From contig PQKR01000002.1 of NCBI GenBank assembly GCA_002918705.1, positions 248,001 to 312,000 of the forward strand: DNA of 64,000 bases, written 5' to 3'. The translations under genes and the position numbers were made by a program. Shown one piece after another: positions 1-10,071 of the stretch (its first letter is position 1; each line of letters starts with the position of its first letter). This DNA is from Escherichia sp. ESNIH1. Lineage in GTDB: Bacteria > Pseudomonadota > Gammaproteobacteria > Enterobacterales > Enterobacteriaceae. The notes beneath the pieces are model-generated. The model was not told where the DNA came from. It saw only the letters and a list, made by a program, of their open reading frames with translations, and did no database searches.

Positions 1-558
1 TACTCGCTGCTGGGGGCGATGCGTGCCTCTGCCCAGACGCTGAGCTACGAGGTCTTCCTCGGGCTGTCGCTGATGGGCGTTGTGGCGCAGGCCGGTTCAT
101 TCAACATGACCGACATCGTCAACAACCAGGCGCACCTGTGGAACATCATTCCCCAGTTCTTTGGTTTCATCACCTTTGCGATTGCGGGCGTTGCGGTGTG
201 TCACCGTCATCCGTTTGACCAGCCGGAGGCCGAGCAGGAGCTGGCGGACGGTTACCACATTGAATACTCCGGCATGAAGTTCGGCCTGTTCTTTGTGGGC
301 GAGTACGTCGCTATCGTTACCGTGTCTGCGCTGATCGTCACCCTGTTCTTCGGTGGCTGGCACGGTCCGTTCTTACCTCCGTTCGTCTGGTTTGCCCTGA
401 AAACAGCATTCTTCATGATGATGTTCATTTTGATTCGCGCAGCATTACCGCGTCCGCGTTATGACCAGGTGATGTCCTTCGGCTGGAAAGTGTGCCTGCC
501 GCTTACGCTAATCAACCTGCTGGTAACGGCGGCTGTCATTCTGTGGCAGGCGCAATAA
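1..558 (+). CDS. nuoH: NADH:quinone oxidoreductase subunit H (5' truncated by window)
   Basis: Membrane-arm subunit of respiratory complex I that helps form the quinone-binding site next to the peripheral arm. The reading frame is open from base 1 and ends with TAA at 556-558. The 185 visible residues match the C-terminal part of the roughly 325-residue E. coli protein. Hydrophobic helices alternate with the conserved acidic loop [10 protein letters not shown] and the LPRPRYDQ segment near the end. nuoI follows after 14 bases in the same operon. The true start lies upstream of the window. Identification is secure. Confidence 0.97.
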   Translation, partial: YSLLGAMRASAQTLSYEVFLGLSLMGVVAQAGSFNMTDIVNNQAHLWNIIPQFFGFITFAIAGVAVCHRHPFDQPEAEQELADGYHIEYSGMKFGLFFVGEYVAIVTVSALIVTLFFGGWHGPFLPPFVWFALKTAFFMMMFILIRAALPRPRYDQVMSFGWKVCLPLTLINLLVTAAVILWQAQ

Positions 559-572
559 GGGATGAAAAGACC

Positions 573-1115
573 ATGACCTTAAAAGAGATAATCGTAGGCT
601 TCGGCACCCAGGTACGCAGTATCTGGATGATCGGCCTGCACGCGTTTGCCAAACGCGAAACCCGTATGTATCCGGAAGAGCCGGTCTACCTGCCGCCACG
701 CTACCGTGGCCGCATTGTATTAACCCGCGATCCGGACGGCGCAGAGCGCTGCGTTGCCTGTAACCTGTGTGCGGTAGCCTGTCCCGTAGGCTGTATTTCG
801 CTGCAAAAAGCGGAAACCGTCGACGGCCGCTGGTATCCAGAGTTTTTCCGTATCAACTTCTCACGCTGCATCTTCTGCGGCATGTGTGAAGAGGCCTGTC
901 CGACTACCGCCATCCAGCTTACGCCAGACTTCGAGCTGGGCGAGTTCAAGCGTCAGGACCTGGTTTACGAAAAAGAGGATCTGCTGATCTCCGGTCCGGG
1001 TAAATATCCGGAATATAACTTCTACCGGATGGCAGGTATGGCAATCGACGGCAAAGATAAGGGCGAGGCGGAGAACGAAGCCAAACCTATCGACGTCAAG
1101 GGCCTGTTACCGTAA
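573..1115 (+). CDS. nuoI: NADH:quinone oxidoreductase subunit I, 2x[4Fe-4S]
   Basis: Peripheral-arm subunit carrying the two 4Fe-4S clusters (N6a and N6b) that pass electrons toward cluster N2 and quinone. The 180-residue product has the usual family length. Two ferredoxin motifs are visible: C60-x2-C63-x2-C66-x3-C70-P and C99-x2-C102-x2-C105-x3-C109-P. The ATG at 573 follows the purine-rich GGGATGAAAAG. An in-frame extension upstream would run into nuoH and is not conserved. nuoJ begins 11 bases after the stop. Confidence 0.97.
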   Translation: MTLKEIIVGFGTQVRSIWMIGLHAFAKRETRMYPEEPVYLPPRYRGRIVLTRDPDGAERCVACNLCAVACPVGCISLQKAETVDGRWYPEFFRINFSRCIFCGMCEEACPTTAIQLTPDFELGEFKRQDLVYEKEDLLISGPGKYPEYNFYRMAGMAIDGKDKGEAENEAKPIDVKGLLP

Positions 1116-1126
1116 GGAGAGGGGCA

Positions 1127-1678
1127 ATGGAGTTCGCTTTTTATATCTGTGGCCTTGTTGCCATCGTGACCACGCTACGCGTGATCACGCATACCAATCC
1201 GGTGCATGCGCTGCTGTACCTGATTGTCTCCCTGCTGGCGATTTCGGGGGTCTTCTTCTCCCTTGGCGCCTACTTTGCCGGTGCGCTGGAGATCATCGTC
1301 TACGCCGGGGCCATCATGGTGCTGTTCGTCTTTGTGGTGATGATGCTTAACCTTGGCGGAGCCGAAATCGAGCAGGAGCGCCAGTGGCTGAAGCCGCAGG
1401 TCTGGATCGGCCCGGGGCTGGTCTCTGCCGTGCTGCTGGTGGTGATGGTTTACGCCATCCTCACCGTTAACGATCAGGGCATTGACGGCACCTCGATTAG
1501 CGCGAAAGCGGTAGGTATTACCCTGTTCGGACCTTACGTTCTGGCGGTTGAGCTGGCGTCCATGCTGCTGCTGGCCGGTCTGGTCGTGGCCTTCCACGTT
1601 GGCCGTGAAGAGCGTCCGGGCGAGGTGCTGAGCAACCGTCCGGCGGATGCGAAAAGAAAAACGGAGGAGCATGTATGA
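1127..1678 (+). CDS. nuoJ: NADH:quinone oxidoreductase subunit J
   Basis: Hydrophobic membrane-arm subunit of complex I, 183 residues against 184 in E. coli. About five transmembrane segments are apparent. The third contains the glycine-rich [19 protein letters not shown] stretch, which corresponds to the flexible pi-bulge helix of the family. An AAGGAGA Shine-Dalgarno sequence sits just before the ATG at 1127. The stop overlaps the nuoK start by 4 bases (ATGA), which suggests translational coupling. Confidence 0.96.
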   Translation: MEFAFYICGLVAIVTTLRVITHTNPVHALLYLIVSLLAISGVFFSLGAYFAGALEIIVYAGAIMVLFVFVVMMLNLGGAEIEQERQWLKPQVWIGPGLVSAVLLVVMVYAILTVNDQGIDGTSISAKAVGITLFGPYVLAVELASMLLLAGLVVAFHVGREERPGEVLSNRPADAKRKTEEHV

Positions 1679-1977
1679 TCCCCTTACAACACGGACTGAT
1701 CCTCGCCGCCGTTCTGTTTGTGCTCGGGCTGACGGGGCTTATCATCCGCCGCAACCTGCTGTTCATGCTGATTGGCCTGGAAATCATGATTAACGCCGCC
1801 GCGCTGGCTTTTGTCGTTGCGGGCAGCTACTGGGGCCAGAGTGACGGCCAGGTGATGTATATCCTCGCGATTAGCCTCGCGGCCGCGGAAGCCAGTATTG
1901 GCCTGGCGCTGCTGCTTCAGCTGCATCGCCGTCGCCAGAACCTGAATATCGATTCAGTAAGTGAGTTGCGTGGATGA
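1675..1977 (+). CDS. nuoK: NADH:quinone oxidoreductase subunit K
   Basis: Small three-helix proton-channel subunit of complex I, exactly 100 residues as in E. coli. The two membrane-buried glutamates needed for proton movement are present at E36 (in LIGLEIM) and E72 (in AAAEASIG). The gene overlaps nuoJ and nuoL by 4 bases each, so nuoJ, nuoK and nuoL are tightly coupled. Confidence 0.97.
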   Translation: MIPLQHGLILAAVLFVLGLTGLIIRRNLLFMLIGLEIMINAAALAFVVAGSYWGQSDGQVMYILAISLAAAEASIGLALLLQLHRRRQNLNIDSVSELRG

Positions 1978-3815
1978 ACATGCTTGCCTTAACCATTATT
2001 TTGCCATTGATTGGCTTCCTGCTTCTGTCGTTCTCCCGTGGCCGCTGGTCGGAAAACCTCTCCGCCGCGGTGGGGATGGGCTCCGTCGGTCTGGCGGCGC
2101 TGGTAACGGCGATTGCAGGCGTTGACTTCTTTAACAATGGACGCGAAGCCTTCAGCCAGCCGCTGTGGACATGGATGGCCGTGGGCGATTTCAACATCGG
2201 CTTCAACCTCGTGCTGGACGGCCTGTCGCTGACCATGCTCTCGGTGGTCACCGGCGTTGGCTTCCTGATCCACATGTTTGCCTCCTGGTACATGCGTGGG
2301 GAAGAGGGCTACTCCCGCTTCTTCGCCTACACCAACCTGTTCATCGCGAGCATGGTGGTACTGGTGCTGGCGGACAACCTGCTGCTGATGTATCTCGGCT
2401 GGGAAGGCGTGGGCCTCTGCTCCTATCTGCTGATCGGCTTCTACTACACCGATCCGAAGAACGGCGCGGCGGCAATGAAAGCATTTATCGTGACCCGCGT
2501 GGGTGACGTCTTCCTCGCTTTCGCACTGTTCATTCTCTACAACGAGCTGGGCACGCTGAACTTCCGTGAGATGGTCGAGCTGGCACCTGCGCACTTCGAA
2601 GCCGGCAACAACATGCTGACGTGGGCGACGCTGATGCTGCTGGGTGGCGCGGTCGGTAAGTCGGCGCAGCTGCCGTTGCAGACATGGCTTGCGGACGCGA
2701 TGGCTGGCCCGACGCCGGTCTCGGCGCTGATCCACGCCGCAACGATGGTGACCGCCGGTGTCTACCTGATCGCCCGTACCCACGGCCTGTTCCTGATGAC
2801 CCCGGAGATCCTGCATCTGGTAGGGATCGTCGGCGCGGTCACCCTGGTACTGGCGGGTTTTGCGGCGCTGGTACAGACCGACATCAAACGCGTTCTCGCT
2901 TACTCCACCATGAGCCAGATCGGCTACATGTTCCTCGCGCTCGGCGTGCAGGCGTGGGATGCGGCGATTTTCCACCTGATGACCCACGCGTTCTTTAAAG
3001 CGCTGCTGTTCCTCTCGTCTGGCTCGGTGATCCTTGCCTGCCACCACGAGCAGAACATCTTTAAAATGGGCGGGCTGCGTAAGTCAATTCCGCTGGTCTA
3101 CGTCTGCTTCCTGGTGGGCGGCGCGGCGCTGGCGGCACTGCCGCTGATCACCGCAGGCTTCTTCAGTAAGGATGAGATCCTCGCCGGGGCAATGGCTAAC
3201 GGCCATATCAACCTGATGGTGGCAGGCCTGGTCGGTGCGTTCATGACCTCGCTCTACACCTTCCGCATGATCTTTATCGTCTTCCACGGCAAAGAGCAGA
3301 TCCATGCCCACGCAGGGAAGGGGATCACCCATCACCTGCCGCTGATTGTGCTGCTGGTGCTCTCGACCTTCGTTGGGGCGATGATCGTACCGCCGCTGCA
3401 GGGCGTCCTGCCGGATACTACCGAGCTTGAGCATGGCCGCGTGCTGACCCTGGAAATTACGTCAGGCGTGGTGGCAATCGCCGGGATCCTGATTGCCGCA
3501 TGGCTGTGGCTGGGCAAGCGTGCGCTTGTCACTTCCATCGCCAACAGCGCGCCGGGCCGTCTGCTGGGGACCTGGTGGTACAACGCCTGGGGCTTCGACT
3601 GGCTGTATGACAAAATTTTCGTTAAACCCTTCCTCGGTATTGCGTGGTTGATTAAACGCGATCCGCTGAATGCGGTAATGAACACGCCGGCTATTCTCTC
3701 CCGCTTTGCTGGGAAAGGCCTGCTGTTCAGCGAGAATGGGCAGCTGCGCTGGTATGTGGCATCCATGAGCGTTGGTGCGGTTGTGGTACTCGCGCTATTA
3801 GTGGTTTTGCGTTGA
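1974..3815 (+). CDS. nuoL: NADH:quinone oxidoreductase subunit L (antiporter-like)
   Basis: Most distal of the three Mrp-antiporter-like proton-pumping subunits of complex I. Its C-terminal lateral helix spans the membrane arm. Length is 613 residues, identical to E. coli. The key channel residues E144 ([10 protein letters not shown]) and K229 (GGAVGKSAQ) are present. The start overlaps the nuoK stop by 4 bases. A REP-type repeat separates it from nuoM, but the gene order continues the nuo operon. Confidence 0.97.
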   Translation: MNMLALTIILPLIGFLLLSFSRGRWSENLSAAVGMGSVGLAALVTAIAGVDFFNNGREAFSQPLWTWMAVGDFNIGFNLVLDGLSLTMLSVVTGVGFLIHMFASWYMRGEEGYSRFFAYTNLFIASMVVLVLADNLLLMYLGWEGVGLCSYLLIGFYYTDPKNGAAAMKAFIVTRVGDVFLAFALFILYNELGTLNFREMVELAPAHFEAGNNMLTWATLMLLGGAVGKSAQLPLQTWLADAMAGPTPVSALIHAATMVTAGVYLIARTHGLFLMTPEILHLVGIVGAVTLVLAGFAALVQTDIKRVLAYSTMSQIGYMFLALGVQAWDAAIFHLMTHAFFKALLFLSSGSVILACHHEQNIFKMGGLRKSIPLVYVCFLVGGAALAALPLITAGFFSKDEILAGAMANGHINLMVAGLVGAFMTSLYTFRMIFIVFHGKEQIHAHAGKGITHHLPLIVLLVLSTFVGAMIVPPLQGVLPDTTELEHGRVLTLEITSGVVAIAGILIAAWLWLGKRALVTSIANSAPGRLLGTWWYNAWGFDWLYDKIFVKPFLGIAWLIKRDPLNAVMNTPAILSRFAGKGLLFSENGQLRWYVASMSVGAVVVLALLVVLR

Positions 3816-3830
3816 TTTAATCATGCAGGT

Positions 3831-3904
3831 GATGCCCGGCGGCGCTCGCGCTTGCCGGGCCTACGATCTAACCTGTAGGCCGGGTAAGCGCAGCGCCACC
3901 CGGC
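3831..3904. repeat. REP/BIME element between nuoL and nuoM
   Basis: Two facing palindromic units: one begins GATGCCCGGCGGCGC and ends TTGCCGGGCCTAC, the other begins TGTAGGCCGGGTAAGCGC and ends CCACCCGGC. This is the classic enterobacterial REP pair (BIME). It lies inside the nuo operon, where such hairpins usually protect or tune upstream mRNA rather than end transcription. Confidence 0.9.
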
Positions 3905-3936
3905 GATACAGAATTTAACAAGGAATAAGAACCGCC

Positions 3937-5466
3937 ATGTTACTACCCTGGCTAATATTAATTCCCTTTATCGGCGGCTTCCTCTGCTGGCTGACTGAAC
4001 GCTTCGGCGTGAAGGTGCCGCGCTGGATCGCGCTGGTAACAATGGGGCTGACGCTGGCGCTCTCTCTGCAGCTTTGGATGCAGGGCGGCTATTCACTTAC
4101 CCAGGCCGCGGGCCTGCCGCAGTGGCAGTCAGAGTTTGTGCTGCCGTGGATCCCACGCTTTGGTATCACTATTCACCTGGCGCTGGATGGCCTGTCGCTG
4201 CTGATGGTCGTCCTGACCGGCTTCCTCGGCGTGCTGGCGGTGCTCTGCTCATGGCGTGAAATCGAAAAGTACCAGGGCTTCTTCCACCTCAACCTGATGT
4301 GGATCCTGGGCGGCGTGATCGGCGTGTTCCTTGCCATCGACATGTTCCTGTTCTTCTTCTTCTGGGAGATGATGCTGGTGCCGATGTACTTCCTGATCGC
4401 GCTCTGGGGCCATAAAGCCTCCGATGGTAAAACGCGTATCACGGCGGCCACCAAGTTCTTCATCTACACCCAGGCGAGCGGGCTGGTGATGCTGATTGCG
4501 ATCCTCGGGCTGGTGTTTGTTCACTACAACGCCACCGGCGTCTGGACCTTCAATTACGAGCAGCTGCTGAACACCCCGATGTCCCACGGTGTGGAATACC
4601 TGCTGATGCTGGGCTTCTTCATCGCCTTTGCGGTGAAAATGCCGGTGGTACCGCTGCATGGCTGGCTGCCGGATGCGCACTCTCAGGCACCGACCGCCGG
4701 TTCCGTTGATCTCGCGGGGATCCTGCTGAAAACCGCGGCCTACGGTCTGCTGCGTTTCGCGCTGCCGCTGTTCCCGAACGCCTCTGCCGAGTTCGCCCCG
4801 ATTGCCATGTGGCTGGGCGTTATCGGTATCTTCTACGGCGCGTGGATGGCCTTTGCCCAGACCGATATCAAACGTCTGATTGCCTACACCTCCGTCTCCC
4901 ACATGGGCTTCGTGCTGATCGCCATCTACACCGGCAACCAGCTGGCCTACCAAGGTGCGGTGATCCAGATGATTGCCCACGGTCTCTCTGCGGCCGGTCT
5001 GTTCATCATCTGCGGCCAGCTCTATGAGCGCCTGCACACCCGTGATATGCGCATGATGGGCGGCCTGTGGAGCAAGATTAAGTGGCTGCCAGCGCTGTCG
5101 ATGTTCTTTGCCGTTGCCACCCTCGGGATGCCGGGTACCGGTAACTTCGTGGGCGAGTTCATGATCCTCTTCGGCAGCTACGGCGTCGTACCGGTCATCA
5201 CCGTGATCTCGACCTTTGGTCTGGTTTTCGCCTCGGTCTACTCGCTGGCGATGCTGCACCGCGCCTACTTCGGTAAGGCGAAGAGTGAAATTGCCGCTAA
5301 AGAACTGCCAGGGATGTCGCTGCGTGAGCTGTTCATCATCCTGCTGCTGGTAGTACTTCTGGTACTGCTTGGCTTCTATCCGCAGCCGATTCTGGATACC
5401 TCGCACTCTGCGATGAGCAATATCCAGCAGTGGTTTGTTAATTCCGTTACTACTACAAGGCCGTAA
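3937..5466 (+). CDS. nuoM: NADH:quinone oxidoreductase subunit M (antiporter-like)
   Basis: Second antiporter-like proton-pumping subunit of complex I, 509 residues as in E. coli, with about 14 transmembrane helices. Conserved charged residues E144 ([10 protein letters not shown]) and K234 ([18 protein letters not shown]) are present. An AAGGAATAAG Shine-Dalgarno region precedes the ATG at 3937. It sits between the intra-operon REP pair and nuoN. Confidence 0.97.
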   Translation: MLLPWLILIPFIGGFLCWLTERFGVKVPRWIALVTMGLTLALSLQLWMQGGYSLTQAAGLPQWQSEFVLPWIPRFGITIHLALDGLSLLMVVLTGFLGVLAVLCSWREIEKYQGFFHLNLMWILGGVIGVFLAIDMFLFFFFWEMMLVPMYFLIALWGHKASDGKTRITAATKFFIYTQASGLVMLIAILGLVFVHYNATGVWTFNYEQLLNTPMSHGVEYLLMLGFFIAFAVKMPVVPLHGWLPDAHSQAPTAGSVDLAGILLKTAAYGLLRFALPLFPNASAEFAPIAMWLGVIGIFYGAWMAFAQTDIKRLIAYTSVSHMGFVLIAIYTGNQLAYQGAVIQMIAHGLSAAGLFIICGQLYERLHTRDMRMMGGLWSKIKWLPALSMFFAVATLGMPGTGNFVGEFMILFGSYGVVPVITVISTFGLVFASVYSLAMLHRAYFGKAKSEIAAKELPGMSLRELFIILLLVVLLVLLGFYPQPILDTSHSAMSNIQQWFVNSVTTTRP

Positions 5467-5473
5467 AGCGCAT

Positions 5474-6931
5474 ATGACTCTTACTCCACAACACCTGATC
5501 GCGCTGCTACCGCTGCTGATCGTCGGATTGACGGTGGTGGTTGTGATGCTCTGCATTGCGTGGCGACGCAACCACTTCCTGAACGCCACGATCGCCGTTA
5601 TCGGCCTGAACGCCGCGCTGGTCTCGCTCTGGCTGGTTGGCCAGGCGGGAGCAATGGACGTGACGCCGCTGATGCGCGTTGACGGCTTCTCCATGCTCTA
5701 TACCGGGCTGGTACTGCTGGCGAGCCTTGCGACCTGTACCTTTGCCTACCCGTGGCTGGAGGGGTACAAAGATAATAAAGAGGAGTTCTACCTGCTGGTG
5801 CTGATTGCCGCCCTCGGTGGCATCCTGCTGGCTAACGCTAACCATCTGGCCGCGCTGTTCCTCGGCATCGAGCTGATCTCGCTGCCGCTGTTCGGCCTGA
5901 TCGGCTACGCGTTCCGCCAGAAGCGCTCGCTGGAAGCCAGCATCAAGTACACCATCCTCTCTGCCGCCGCATCGTCGTTCCTGCTGTTTGGTATGGCGCT
6001 GGTGTATGCCAACTCCGGCAACCTGTCGTTCCTGGCCATCGGTAAGAGCCTCGGCGACGGCATGCTGCACGAGCCGTTGCTGCTCATCGGTCTCGGCCTG
6101 ATGATCGTCGGTCTTGGCTTCAAGCTGTCGCTGGTGCCGTTCCATCTCTGGACGCCGGACGTCTATCAGGGTGCACCTGCACCGGTCTCTACCTTCCTGG
6201 CGACCGCCAGCAAGATCGCCATCTTTGGCGTGGTGATGCGTCTGTTCCTCTACGCGCCGGTAGGCGATAGCGAAGCGGTACGCGTGGTGCTGGGCATTAT
6301 TGCCTTCGCCTCGATCATCTTCGGTAACCTGATGGCGCTGAGCCAGACCAACATCAAACGTCTGCTCGGCTACTCCTCAATCTCCCACCTCGGCTATCTG
6401 CTGGTGGCGCTGATCGCCCTGCAGAGCGGCGAGATGTCGATGGAGACCGTAGGCGTCTACCTGGCGGGCTACCTGTTCAGCAGCCTCGGCGCGTTCGGCG
6501 TGGTGAGTCTGATGTCCAGCCCGTACCGTGGCCCGGATGCCGACTCGCTCTACTCTTACCGCGGCCTGTTCTGGCACCGTCCGATCCTCTCTGCGGTGAT
6601 GACGGTGATGATGCTGTCGCTGGCGGGGATCCCGATGACTCTTGGCTTTATCGGTAAGTTCTACGTGCTGGCGGTGGGTGTGAATGCTCACCTGTGGTGG
6701 CTGACGGCAGCGGTAGTCATTGGCTCGGCAATTGGCCTCTACTACTACCTGCGCGTGGCGGTGAGCCTCTACCTCAGCGCGCCGCAGCAGCTTAACCGTG
6801 ATGCGCCGTCCGACTGGGCCTACAGCGCGGGCGGGATCGTAGTTCTGATCTCTGCGCTGCTGGTGCTGCTGCTGGGTGTCTATCCGCAGCCGCTGATCAG
6901 CCTGGTACAGATGGCCCAGCCGCTGATGTAA
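5474..6931 (+). CDS. nuoN: NADH:quinone oxidoreductase subunit N (antiporter-like)
   Basis: Third antiporter-like subunit of complex I, 485 residues, the E. coli length, when started at ATG 5474 ([15 protein letters not shown]). An in-frame extension back to 5435 would overlap nuoM and has no family support. The conserved segments [15 protein letters not shown] and [18 protein letters not shown] are present. It is the last gene of the nuo operon, followed at once by a strong rho-independent terminator. Confidence 0.97.
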   Translation: MTLTPQHLIALLPLLIVGLTVVVVMLCIAWRRNHFLNATIAVIGLNAALVSLWLVGQAGAMDVTPLMRVDGFSMLYTGLVLLASLATCTFAYPWLEGYKDNKEEFYLLVLIAALGGILLANANHLAALFLGIELISLPLFGLIGYAFRQKRSLEASIKYTILSAAASSFLLFGMALVYANSGNLSFLAIGKSLGDGMLHEPLLLIGLGLMIVGLGFKLSLVPFHLWTPDVYQGAPAPVSTFLATASKIAIFGVVMRLFLYAPVGDSEAVRVVLGIIAFASIIFGNLMALSQTNIKRLLGYSSISHLGYLLVALIALQSGEMSMETVGVYLAGYLFSSLGAFGVVSLMSSPYRGPDADSLYSYRGLFWHRPILSAVMTVMMLSLAGIPMTLGFIGKFYVLAVGVNAHLWWLTAAVVIGSAIGLYYYLRVAVSLYLSAPQQLNRDAPSDWAYSAGGIVVLISALLVLLLGVYPQPLISLVQMAQPLM

Positions 6932-6950
6932 CGCTTTAGAGCAAAATAAA

Positions 6951-6978
6951 AACCGCCGAAGATTCGGCGGTTTTTTTT
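6951..6978 (+). terminator. nuo operon terminator
   Basis: Perfect 10-bp stem AACCGCCGAA/TTCGGCGGTT with a 2-base loop and a run of T residues, 19 bases after the nuoN stop. Confidence 0.92.
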
Positions 6979-6994
6979 GTCTATTAAACACAGT

Positions 6995-7025
6995 TTGTAG
7001 GCCTGATAAGCGCTGCGCCATCAGG
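6995..7025. repeat. single REP unit between nuoN and cheV
   Basis: Palindromic unit starting TGTAGGCCTGATAAGCGC and closing with GCCATCAGGC, a typical enterobacterial REP half. It lies in the convergent gap between nuoN and cheV. Confidence 0.85.
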
Positions 7026-7035
7026 CGTTAATGTA

Positions 7036-8040
7036 TTACACCGCCTGCTTGTGGCTAATCAGCGGACCGTTGGCCTTACTCGAGGCGCGATCGAGCACCT
7101 CTTTGAGCACCGCCGACAGCTCGGTCACTTCAAACTTGGCGACGTAGCCGTCGGCCTGCACCTTACGGACGTGATCCTCGTTGGCGCTGCCGGAGAGCGA
7201 GGAGTGGATCACGACCGGAATATGCTTCAGGCGCGGGTCGGTTTTGATCTTGCGCGTCAGGGTAAAGCCATCCATCTCGGGCATCTCAAGGTCGGTCAGC
7301 ACCATAGCGATCTTATCGCTCACCGGTACGCCTTCGGCTTCTGCCTGCTGGGCCAGCAGCTGGATCTTCTCCCACGCGTCTTTGCCGGTAATGTGCATCT
7401 GGTTCGGGATCTGCATTGTTTCCAGCCCCTTCTCCAGCATCGCGCGCGCTACCTTTGAGTCCTCGGCAACAATCGCTACCGCACCCGGCTTGATATTGAA
7501 TTTCTGCACTGCGGCATTGTTGGCGTGCACGTCATGATCGGACGGCACGATGTCATAGAGGATCTGCTCAACGTCCAGCACCAGCGCCAGGTTGTTGGTA
7601 TCTTTCTCTTCATCGAGGCAGGCAATGCTGGTGATATAGCGGCCGTTGATCGCCTTTTCCGCCGTGTGCACCTGCTTCCAGTCCAGCCGGGTAATGTTCT
7701 CTACCGACTCAACGGCAAAGGCCTGAACGCTGCGGGCATACTCGGTAATCAGCAGGATATTAAGACCGGTGCTGGGTTTACAGCCCGCTACGGCAGGGAG
7801 ATCAATAACCGGGATCACCTGATCGCGGATATTAACCATCCCCAGCAGGGGCGACTTCATCCCGGCAGGGCGGGTAAACGCAGGCATCGGGACAATTTCA
7901 CGCAGCTTAAATACGTTGATGCCATAGAGTTCTGATTTCTGTTCGTGTTGTGACGTGCCAAGGCGAAACAGTAACAGCTCAAAGCGGTTGGACAGGGTAA
8001 GATTAGCCCTGTCATCGATATCTTTCTGGAAACTATCCAT
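7036..8040 (-). CDS. cheV: chemotaxis adaptor CheV (CheW domain fused to receiver)
   Basis: 334-residue hybrid with an N-terminal CheW-like coupling domain (about 18-165) and a C-terminal response-regulator receiver domain (about 185-320). The receiver keeps the acidic pocket E193-D194, the acceptor D250 in VLTDLEMPEMDG, S280 and K302, so it should be phosphorylatable by CheA. CheV couples chemoreceptors to CheA and is thought to adjust sensitivity or act as a phosphate sink. E. coli K-12 lacks it, whereas Salmonella has it beside nuo. It is expressed alone from its own sigma-28-type promoter. The ATG at 8040 has GAGGG upstream. Confidence 0.93.
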   Translation of the reverse strand: MDSFQKDIDDRANLTLSNRFELLLFRLGTSQHEQKSELYGINVFKLREIVPMPAFTRPAGMKSPLLGMVNIRDQVIPVIDLPAVAGCKPSTGLNILLITEYARSVQAFAVESVENITRLDWKQVHTAEKAINGRYITSIACLDEEKDTNNLALVLDVEQILYDIVPSDHDVHANNAAVQKFNIKPGAVAIVAEDSKVARAMLEKGLETMQIPNQMHITGKDAWEKIQLLAQQAEAEGVPVSDKIAMVLTDLEMPEMDGFTLTRKIKTDPRLKHIPVVIHSSLSGSANEDHVRKVQADGYVAKFEVTELSAVLKEVLDRASSKANGPLISHKQAV

Positions 8041-8075
8041 TATGCCCTCAGAGTGAAGTACCTGCGTTTACACAG

Positions 8076-8102
8076 TTATCGGCACGCTGAGGAAAAAGTG
8101 GA
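8076..8102 (-). promoter_or_regulatory. sigma-28 (FliA) promoter of cheV
   Basis: On the minus strand the sequence reads TCCACTTT, 11 bases, then GCCGATAA. The -10 matches the FliA consensus exactly and the -35 matches TAAAGTTT at 5 of 8 positions with the expected 11-base spacing. It ends 36 bases before the cheV start. This places cheV in the late flagellar/chemotaxis regulon. Confidence 0.8.
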
Positions 8103-8115
8103 GGCGCGTTTTACA

Positions 8116-9033
8116 TCAAATTTCGACTACCGCAAAATCCTCTGCCAGCAGGGTATCAGGGAAGATGGCCTGACACTCTGCTAACAGCCTTTGGCCACCC
8201 TCGTCATCGTAGCGTGAGCTGATGTGGGTCATCACCAGCCTGCCGACGCCTGCCTCATGGGCTAGCCGTGCTGCCTGGCGCGTTGAGCTGTGGCCCCGGC
8301 TATTGGCTTTCTCCTCCATCTCCGCCTCCAGCGTCGTTTCATGGACCATCACGTCCACGCCACGGGCCAGCGTCAGCGCGCCGGGGCAGGGGGCAGTATC
8401 GCCAAACATCGCCAACTTTTTGCCGGGTACGGCGGGGGCAAGATAATCTTTGCCATCAATACGCCGGCCATCCTCCAGCGTGACGCTCTCTCCGGCTTTC
8501 AGACGCTGAAAGAGGGGACCGGGCCTGACGCCCTGCGCCACCAGGGCCGCGGCGTCGAGTGCACCAGGCTTATCGTGCTCCTCGATGCGGTAGCCATAGC
8601 ACTCCACCGGATGGTTAAGGGCAACGGCGGTGACGCGACGCAGGCCATCATCCACTACCGGACCCTCTTCAATCTCCACCACCGTCAGCGGATAGTCGGT
8701 CCAGGAGCCGCTCAGGCGCAGCGCGGTATCGATAAACTCCCGCAGCCCTTTAGGGCCATAGATAGTCAGCGGCTGGACGTTTCCCGCCATCGAACGGCTG
8801 CAAAGCAGCCCCGGCAGGCCAAAAATATGATCCCCGTGGAGATGGGTAATGAAGATGCGATCCAGCTTGCCGGGGTGCCAGGCGGTACGCTGCATCTGCT
8901 GCTGGGTACCTTCGCCGCAGTCAATCAGCCACAGCGCGGGCCGGGTCGGGTGACGTAGGTTAATCAGCGCCGCGCTGACGTTACGGGCGCGCGTGGGAAC
9001 GCCTGCCGAGGTGCCTAAAAATATCAGTTCCAT
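8116..9033 (-). CDS. rbn: ribonuclease BN / tRNase Z
   Basis: Zinc-dependent metallo-beta-lactamase-fold RNase that processes tRNA 3' ends. It is called RNase BN, RNase Z or ElaC. Length is 305 residues as in E. coli. The metal site is complete: HLHGDH at 64-69 (H64, H66, D68, H69), H141, D212 and H270. It is transcribed away from elaA. No irregularity is visible. Confidence 0.95.
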   Translation of the reverse strand: MELIFLGTSAGVPTRARNVSAALINLRHPTRPALWLIDCGEGTQQQMQRTAWHPGKLDRIFITHLHGDHIFGLPGLLCSRSMAGNVQPLTIYGPKGLREFIDTALRLSGSWTDYPLTVVEIEEGPVVDDGLRRVTAVALNHPVECYGYRIEEHDKPGALDAAALVAQGVRPGPLFQRLKAGESVTLEDGRRIDGKDYLAPAVPGKKLAMFGDTAPCPGALTLARGVDVMVHETTLEAEMEEKANSRGHSSTRQAARLAHEAGVGRLVMTHISSRYDDEGGQRLLAECQAIFPDTLLAEDFAVVEI

Positions 9034-9093
9034 ATGCGCTCTGGGTCGATAAAATCCTTATTATAGCGAGCAACGCATAAAAAGGAGCGCACC

Positions 9094-9567
9094 ATGATCC
9101 GCTGGCAAGACCTGCACCACTCTGAATTAACCGTCTCTGAACTCTACGCTCTGCTGAAGCTGCGCTGTGAAGTTTTTGTGGTGGAGCAGAACTGCGTCTA
9201 TCTCGACGTTGACGGTGACGATCTGGTCGGTGAGAACCGACATCTGCTTGGCTGGCGCGATAACCAGCTGGTGGCGTATGCGAGGATTCTGAAAAGCGAG
9301 GATGATTTTGCGCCAGTTGTCATTGGCCGCGTCATCGTAAGCGCTGCGGTACGAGGGGAAAAACTGGGCTACGAGCTGATGGAAAGGGCGGTTGCCAGCT
9401 GTAGCCTATACTGGCCGCAAAGCCCGATATATCTGGGCGCGCAGGCGCACCTACAGAACTTTTATCGTCACTTTGGCTTTGCGCCGGTGACCGATGTCTA
9501 CGACGAAGATGGTATCCCGCATATTGGTATGGCACGTGAAATCATACCTCATGTTGACCAGGCGTAA
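9094..9567 (+). CDS. elaA: GNAT-family N-acetyltransferase ElaA
   Basis: 157-residue single-domain acetyltransferase of the ElaA type (E. coli 153 residues), substrate unknown. The acetyl-CoA motif A region RVIVSAAVRGEKLGYELM and the motif B region YLGAQAHLQNFYRHFGF are clear. An AAAGGAG Shine-Dalgarno sequence precedes the ATG at 9094. It is divergent from rbn and followed by elaB after 53 bases. Confidence 0.92.
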   Translation: MIRWQDLHHSELTVSELYALLKLRCEVFVVEQNCVYLDVDGDDLVGENRHLLGWRDNQLVAYARILKSEDDFAPVVIGRVIVSAAVRGEKLGYELMERAVASCSLYWPQSPIYLGAQAHLQNFYRHFGFAPVTDVYDEDGIPHIGMAREIIPHVDQA

Positions 9568-9620
9568 CCGCAAGTCATTGTCTATAGTTAGCTGACAGGT
9601 GCAAAACATGGAGAAACCTA

Positions 9621-9923
9621 ATGTCTAACCAATTTACGAGTACCCGTATCGATGACGACCTGACCCTGCTAAGCGACACGCTGGAAGAAGTGCTACGCTC
9701 CTCCGGCGATCCGGCCGACCAGAAATATGTCGAGCTGAAAGCACGCGCCGAGCAGGCCCTGCATGATGTCAAAAACCGCGTAAGCCAGGCATCTGACACT
9801 TACTACGTGCGTGCTAAGCAGGCGGCGTACCGTGCAGATGATTACGTGCATGAAAAGCCGTGGCAGGGCGTGGGCATTGGTGCCGCTGCTGGCCTGGTAT
9901 TAGGGCTGCTGCTGCGCCGCTAA
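9621..9923 (+). CDS. elaB: tail-anchored inner-membrane protein ElaB
   Basis: 100-residue protein of the ElaB/YgaM/YqjD type: a soluble, charged alpha-helical N-terminal part and one C-terminal hydrophobic segment (about 83-98, GIGAAAGLVLGLLLRR). In E. coli ElaB is a stationary-phase, sigma-S-dependent, C-tail-anchored protein that can associate with ribosomes and affects stress tolerance. A strong terminator follows, so it is separate from the men operon. Confidence 0.92.
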   Translation: MSNQFTSTRIDDDLTLLSDTLEEVLRSSGDPADQKYVELKARAEQALHDVKNRVSQASDTYYVRAKQAAYRADDYVHEKPWQGVGIGAAAGLVLGLLLRR

Positions 9924-9944
9924 TGCCGTAACGGTGTTTACAAC

Positions 9945-9981
9945 GCGGGCGCTGTCTTAAAAACAGCGCCCGCTGTTTTTT
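9945..9981 (+). terminator. elaB terminator
   Basis: Perfect 11-bp stem GCGGGCGCTGT/ACAGCGCCCGC with a short loop and a T-rich tail (TGTTTTTT). It isolates elaB from the downstream men promoter. Confidence 0.9.
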
Positions 9982-10000
9982 CTCCTTTCTTCATCCCTTA

Positions 10001-10042
10001 CCGATTTACATCAAAAATCCCGCCTCTGCCTTTCCCTATACT
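10001..10042 (+). promoter_or_regulatory. candidate FNR class II promoter of the men operon
   Basis: CCGATTTACATCAA (10001-10014) matches the FNR consensus TTGATNNNNATCAA with one perfect half-site and three of five bases in the other. A TATACT -10 lies at 10037-10042. The inferred start near 10049 puts the box centre at about -41.5, the canonical class II activator position. No good -35 hexamer is present, as expected for an activator-dependent promoter. Anaerobic activation of menaquinone synthesis would make sense. This is inferred from sequence only. Confidence 0.55.
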
Positions 10043-10071
10043 GGTCCGTATTATTGATACCGGACAAACTC

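Noticed and set aside
3831..3904. Repeats as a CRISPR array
   Set aside because: The repeats are paired palindromic REP units with no regular spacers and recur singly at other intergenic sites; no cas genes are present.
10054..10071. Upstream TTG start for menD
   Set aside because: ATG 10072 gives exactly the conserved 556-residue length and N-terminus; the extension lies in the leader.
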